This document shows, piece after piece, positions 60,617 to 64,000 of a stretch of 64,000 bases of DNA; within the stretch, counting starts at the first letter, position 1, and each line of letters begins with the position of its first letter. The DNA comes from Hyphococcus sp. GTDB lineage: Bacteria > Pseudomonadota > Alphaproteobacteria > Caulobacterales > Parvularculaceae. Location of the stretch: contig JAJFFY010000050.1 in the NCBI GenBank assembly GCA_021776415.1, positions 1 to 64,000 on the forward strand. Reading direction: 5' to 3'. The notes beneath the pieces are model-generated. The model had not been told where the DNA came from and made no database searches. It was given only the letters and a program-made list of their open reading frames with translations. The position numbers and the translations under genes were made by a program.

Positions 60617-62959
60617 ATGTTCAGCTTGTGTAATAGACGCCCCACACACAAACGATCGGTTCCGTTACTTATGCCCCGGCAATTTTTATATATCCTATGC
60701 TTCCTGGCGGCGGCGTTTCCAGTCATTGGCTTGCCAATCGCTGGTTCGCCCGGCGCCGCGATGGCCAAGTCAGGATCTGGCAGTGAAGGCACGCCAGAAG
60801 ACGATATCGAGGGCGACATTGAAGATGATGTTGAAGAGAGAATCGAAGAGGAACTGGAAGACAGTGTCGAAACTGATATTGAGGATAGTGTTGAGGATGA
60901 CGTTGAGGACAGTGTCGAAGACGATATTGAGGATAGTGTAGAAGATAGCGTCGAGGACAGCGTCGAAGACGACGTTGAGGACAGCGTTGAAGACGATGTT
61001 GAGGATAGCGTTGAAGATGACGTCGAGGACAGCGTTGAAGACGATGTTGAGGATAGCGTTGAAGATGATGTCGAAGACAATGTTGAAGATGATGTTGAGA
61101 ATAGTGTTGAAGACAACGTTGAAGGCGGTGTCGAAGATAGGGTGGATAACAAGGTCAGCGATAACATTGACACGAAGATCGACGACAATAGTGGATCTGG
61201 GAACGCGAGTGATCGTGATGTCGAAGATGAGATTGATGATAAGATCAGTTCGGAAGTCGGCGACCAAAGTGATGCCAGCGAAAGTTTAGGCGATATTTTT
61301 GATGAGGCTAAAGCTCTCGCGGAAGCGGAACGTGACACTGTGCGCATTGCAGCAGACGCGGAGCGAGATGCGGCGCGGGCCGCAGCCAAATTTGCCCGTG
61401 ATGAAGCATTGGCAGCGCCAAATGCTGATGTGGAGGCGATCGAAGCAGAATATGATTTGTCGAAAGAGGCTGCAGATGAGGGTCGCGATGCTGCGCATGA
61501 ATCGGCTGATGAGACCTTAGCGATCACACTATTATCTATTAGCGCTGAAGAGGAAATGCTTGAGGGCGACGATGAGGAATCGTCTGGTTCAGGATCTTCA
61601 AATTCAGACAGTAGCGACGATGAAGATGAAGATCAGGAAGACGATTCAGGATCTGGATCAACGAATTCGGGCTCTGGTAATAGTAATGACGACGATGACG
61701 ACGACGAAGATGACGATGAAGAAAATTCCGGCTCCGAAAATGGTGATGACGAGGGCGACGAAGACGAAGGTGAAGATGATGAGGATGAGGACAATTCGGA
61801 ATCCGGATCTTCAAATTCGGGGTCCGGCAATAGCGGATCTTCTCAATCACTAAACGACAGAATATTCTCTGTCGCCCTTGACGAAAGCGGCAATGAGATA
61901 GAACGCGGCGAATGGCTAATGCTAGCGCCTTCAGATGCTCTAGAAGAGTTGAGAGCACAAGGATTTTCTACAACAGAAATAGAAAAGCTGGATGGGCTTA
62001 ATCTTGTGCTCGCGCGCATAGAAGCCTCTGATGGTTACAGCCTTAACGAAGCAGAGGCGATTGTTCGGGACGCAACATTAGGCGCTGAGGTCGACTATAA
62101 TCATATCTATTACAAACATCATTATACGCCTGGATCGAAACGAATCCGAAAAGGCCGTCATGGCGCAGTGCCGACGGATTTATTTGAAATGCCGGAAGCT
62201 GACGGCGGTAAGGGGCGCTCAATTGGGATTATCGATACGAATGTGGATGTAACCCACGGAACGCTCAAGAATGCTAATATTCAGGTCGGAGATTTTGTGC
62301 CTTATGCACATACGCGACCCGAAACCCATGGGACCACTGTCGTATCTATCCTGGCCGGTGACAGCGAGACATATCATGGCTTGCTGCCAAAGGCTGATAT
62401 TTACGCCGCATCCGTGTTTTTCAATTCTCCAACCGGGTCCGAAGCGGCAACCACGATGAGTTTGGTTCGTGCACTCGATTGGATGACAAAAAACAACGTG
62501 CCTGTTGTTAATATGAGCCTTACAGGCCCGGAAAATGCGATTTTAAAAAGCGCCATCGATCATGCCTACGAAAAAGGGACAATTGTTGTCGCCGCCGTTG
62601 GCAATGACGGCCCAACGGCGCCGCCGCTTTATCCGGCCGCCTATGACAATGTCATCGCCGTCACCGCGGTCACAAAGAAAATGAAGATATACCGCCTCGC
62701 CAACCGTGGTGAGCATGTGGATTTTGCAGCCCCTGGCGTTAATGTTCAGCATGCATTGGATCATGGCGAGTTTGCAGCATCCTCAGGCACATCCATCGCC
62801 GCGCCCTTTGTCAGCGCGCTATTGTCTCTTTACACAGATGAGAACGGGCATATCAGCGATGTGCGACTTAATGACCTAACGGCGAATGCGGTTGACCTTG
62901 GTCGCAAAGGGTTTGATCCTATTTATGGGAATGGCTTGATCAGGCCGATTGACGATTAA
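60617..62959 (+). CDS. secreted S8 (subtilisin) serine peptidase with acidic repeat domain
   Basis: The 780-residue protein has an N-terminal signal/anchor (about 20-45; Met19 at 60671 is an alternative start). Residues 55-200 repeat EDSVEDDV-type octapeptides many times. Helical Ala/Glu/Arg sequence follows (AERDTVRIAADAERDAARAAAK), then Asp/Ser/Gly-rich runs to 415. The subtilase domain occupies about 530-775: Asp540 in IIDTNVDVTHG, His571 in ETHGTTVVSILAG, Asn663 in GNDGP, Ser726 in SSGTSIAAPFV. The triad is intact. It faces the ECF sigma gene and carries the same promoter motif, so it is a probable regulon member; it could cleave the anti-sigma or an exported substrate (speculation). Confidence 0.92.
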   Translation: MFSLCNRRPTHKRSVPLLMPRQFLYILCFLAAAFPVIGLPIAGSPGAAMAKSGSGSEGTPEDDIEGDIEDDVEERIEEELEDSVETDIEDSVEDDVEDSVEDDIEDSVEDSVEDSVEDDVEDSVEDDVEDSVEDDVEDSVEDDVEDSVEDDVEDNVEDDVENSVEDNVEGGVEDRVDNKVSDNIDTKIDDNSGSGNASDRDVEDEIDDKISSEVGDQSDASESLGDIFDEAKALAEAERDTVRIAADAERDAARAAAKFARDEALAAPNADVEAIEAEYDLSKEAADEGRDAAHESADETLAITLLSISAEEEMLEGDDEESSGSGSSNSDSSDDEDEDQEDDSGSGSTNSGSGNSNDDDDDDEDDDEENSGSENGDDEGDEDEGEDDEDEDNSESGSSNSGSGNSGSSQSLNDRIFSVALDESGNEIERGEWLMLAPSDALEELRAQGFSTTEIEKLDGLNLVLARIEASDGYSLNEAEAIVRDATLGAEVDYNHIYYKHHYTPGSKRIRKGRHGAVPTDLFEMPEADGGKGRSIGIIDTNVDVTHGTLKNANIQVGDFVPYAHTRPETHGTTVVSILAGDSETYHGLLPKADIYAASVFFNSPTGSEAATTMSLVRALDWMTKNNVPVVNMSLTGPENAILKSAIDHAYEKGTIVVAAVGNDGPTAPPLYPAAYDNVIAVTAVTKKMKIYRLANRGEHVDFAAPGVNVQHALDHGEFAASSGTSIAAPFVSALLSLYTDENGHISDVRLNDLTANAVDLGRKGFDPIYGNGLIRPIDD
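60820..61140 (+). repeat. tandem 24-bp repeats encoding EDSVEDDV octapeptides
   Basis: GAGGACAGCGTTGAAGACGATGTT-like units recur about a dozen times with synonymous changes, encoding EDSVEDDV (also EDSVEDDI, EDNVEDDV). They lie inside the S8 peptidase gene and make a very acidic domain. Confidence 0.85.
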
Positions 62960-63113
62960 ACTGCCCATATTTATAGCATTTTACTGGCGGAAATGACCTT
63001 GCAGATAGTCATGCTGGGTATCTGAAGAAAACTGCCACAGCACTCATTTCGCTGCTCAATATTACATTTTATTTACTGTAATCAAACTGCTCACAAAATA
63101 AAAAGATTCTTCT

Positions 63114-63140
63114 GGGAATATATCGCGTCCTTGAGCCGTC
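63114..63140 (+). promoter_or_regulatory. ECF promoter of the last gene (GGGAATA-N16-CGTC)
   Basis: GGGAATA (63114-63120), 16 bp, CGTC (63137-63140), 35 nt before the ATG at 63175. Same sequence and spacing as the sigma-gene promoter at 60506-60532. The gap 62960-63113 contains no gene I can support. Confidence 0.75.
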
Positions 63141-63174
63141 ACCATCAAGAACCGCCCACCATAGGAGAATTTGT

Positions 63175-64000
63175 ATGGGTACCGCGAAAATATATGCTTC
63201 TGCTTTAGCCATTGCGGCTGTCCTAGGCTGGTCTGGCCTGGCAAACGCCGCCCCAGCCAATACGGCTTCAGGCGCAACCGGTCTCCAATTAGCAATGCTG
63301 CTTCAATCGAGCGCCGACCCAAGCGACGATGACATTGGATTAGATGGCCTCAAGCGCCGCGGTGACGGCACCATTGATGACGACCAGCCGGGTCAAGATG
63401 ATATAGACGATGACATTGGTCCCGATGGCCTCAAGCGCCGCGGTGACGGCACTATTGATGACGATCAGCCAGGCTCGGATGATGATGATCGCGACGACAC
63501 AGCAGATACTGATGACGATGATGATCGTCGCGGCCGCGGCAGAGGTCGTCGCGGAGAATCGGTAGATGACGACGATGGTGAACATCGCGGCCGTGGACGC
63601 GGAAGAGGTCGGGGCCGGGGTCACGACGGCGATGACGCTGCTCGCGATGAGGCTCGCGAAGCAGAACGTGCTGCAAAAGATGCTGAAAAATCCGCACGAC
63701 GTGAGGCCAAGCAGGCTGAAAAAGAAGCCCGCAAGGAAGCCCGAGAAGCTGAAAAAGAGGCAAAGGAAGCCGCTGACGAAGCTGAAGAAGCCGCCAAAGA
63801 AGCTGCTGACGAAGCTGAAGAGGCTGCCGAGGAAGCCGCTGAAGAAGCTGAAGAAGCTGCCAAGGAAGCTGCTGAAGAAGCTGAAGAAGCTGCCGAAGAG
63901 GCCGCTGATGAAGCCAGAGAAGCAGCTAAGGAAGCTGCGGATGAAGCTGAAGAAGCCGCCAAGGAAGCCGCTGACGAAGCTGAAGAAGCGGCTAAAGAAG
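63175..64000 (+). CDS. exported low-complexity acidic/Ala-Glu repeat protein (3' end outside window)
   Basis: GGAG lies 9 nt before the ATG. At least 275 residues, open at the window end. A signal peptide (IYASALAIAAVLGWSGLANA, cut before APANT) is clear. Next are two copies of a unit containing DDDIGxDGLKRRGDGTIDDDQ, Asp-runs, Arg/Gly tracts (RGRGRGRRGES, GRGRGRGRGRG), then a long helical array of AEEAAKEAADE heptad-like units. No catalytic domain is visible in the part present. It shares the ECF promoter motif with the sigma and protease genes. It may be an extracellular structural, mineral-binding or cell-surface protein; a protease substrate is a guess. Confidence 0.85.
   Translation, partial: MGTAKIYASALAIAAVLGWSGLANAAPANTASGATGLQLAMLLQSSADPSDDDIGLDGLKRRGDGTIDDDQPGQDDIDDDIGPDGLKRRGDGTIDDDQPGSDDDDRDDTADTDDDDDRRGRGRGRRGESVDDDDGEHRGRGRGRGRGRGHDGDDAARDEAREAERAAKDAEKSARREAKQAEKEARKEAREAEKEAKEAADEAEEAAKEAADEAEEAAEEAAEEAEEAAKEAAEEAEEAAEEAADEAREAAKEAADEAEEAAKEAADEAEEAAKE

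Noticed and set aside
60601-61527. Minus-strand frame of 308 codons antisense to the protease repeats
   Set aside because: It is the mirror of the acidic repeats (STLSSTSS repeats) and its codons follow the plus-strand frame; the plus strand has signal peptide, subtilase domain and promoter.
63621-63962. Minus-strand Ala/Ser frame at the right edge
   Set aside because: It is the antisense shadow of the Ala-Glu repeat gene, which has a signal peptide and ribosome site.

Overview
The window looks like a chromosomal segment of a marine-type alphaproteobacterium. It is GC-rich, with lptG/lptF, FtsY-MtaB-YciB and ObgE-NadD-RsfS-RlmH clusters, FlbT and a Cys/His-rich GFA protein. A Hyphomonadaceae/Parvularculales-like host is my guess from gene content, not a measurement. 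Most of 1-44.3 kb and 59-64 kb is core or host DNA. The segment 44.3-58.5 kb is an inserted, AT-richer genomic island.

Layout. 0-1.2 kb: end of the ATP synthase operon (atpD, atpC) with a small membrane gene wedged between them, then ppk2. 2.3-10.8 kb (minus strand): rppH, a divergent polysaccharide deacetylase, ctpA, an envC-like factor, rlmH, rsfS, an in-frame nadD-egtD fusion and obgE. 10.9-18.5 kb: OYE-family oxidoreductase, GST, lolA, a candidate structured small RNA, a TauE exporter, xthA, class-V aminotransferase, Usp, and a MarR regulator with a histone-H1-like tail. 18.9-32.4 kb: yciB, ftsY, mtaB, a lone flbT, lptG/lptF, gshB-yraN-rsmI, an LpoA-like lipoprotein, and rdgB-metallo-beta-lactamase-hemW. 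The lactamase is an NDM-like subclass B1 lipoprotein. 32.4-44.2 kb: a hairpin-rich leader with two tiny membrane-protein genes, DUF2975/XRE pair, MFS, GFA, amidohydrolase, retropepsin-like protein, a stand-alone Ada zinc domain, rpmI-rplT, and pheS-(two extra genes)-pheT.

Island. A tRNA-Thr(CGU) gene at 44258-44333 is followed at once by a tyrosine integrase. A 19-bp copy of the tRNA 3' end recurs at 58496, so the element is bounded by att-like repeats about 14.2 kb apart. Its main cargo is a complete type II-C CRISPR-Cas system: a 42-repeat array, cas2, cas1, a 1075-residue Cas9 with all nuclease residues, and a divergent tracrRNA whose promoter overlaps that of cas9. Other cargo: a Y-family polymerase remnant, small regulators, a zinc-ribbon/DUF4352 protein, an SH3-like protein and an AlpA-like excisionase. 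Just outside the right repeat lies a frameshifted, truncated P4-type integrase, the trace of another insertion.

Right end. An ECF sigma factor/anti-sigma pair faces a secreted subtilase with very acidic repeats. A second secreted low-complexity protein follows and runs off the window. The sigma gene, the protease and the last gene each carry the same promoter motif, GGGAATW-N16-CGTC, with exactly the same spacing. The three promoters therefore define a small, apparently self-regulated ECF regulon of repeat-rich exported proteins. Together with the tRNA-borne Cas9 island, this is the most distinctive biology here.
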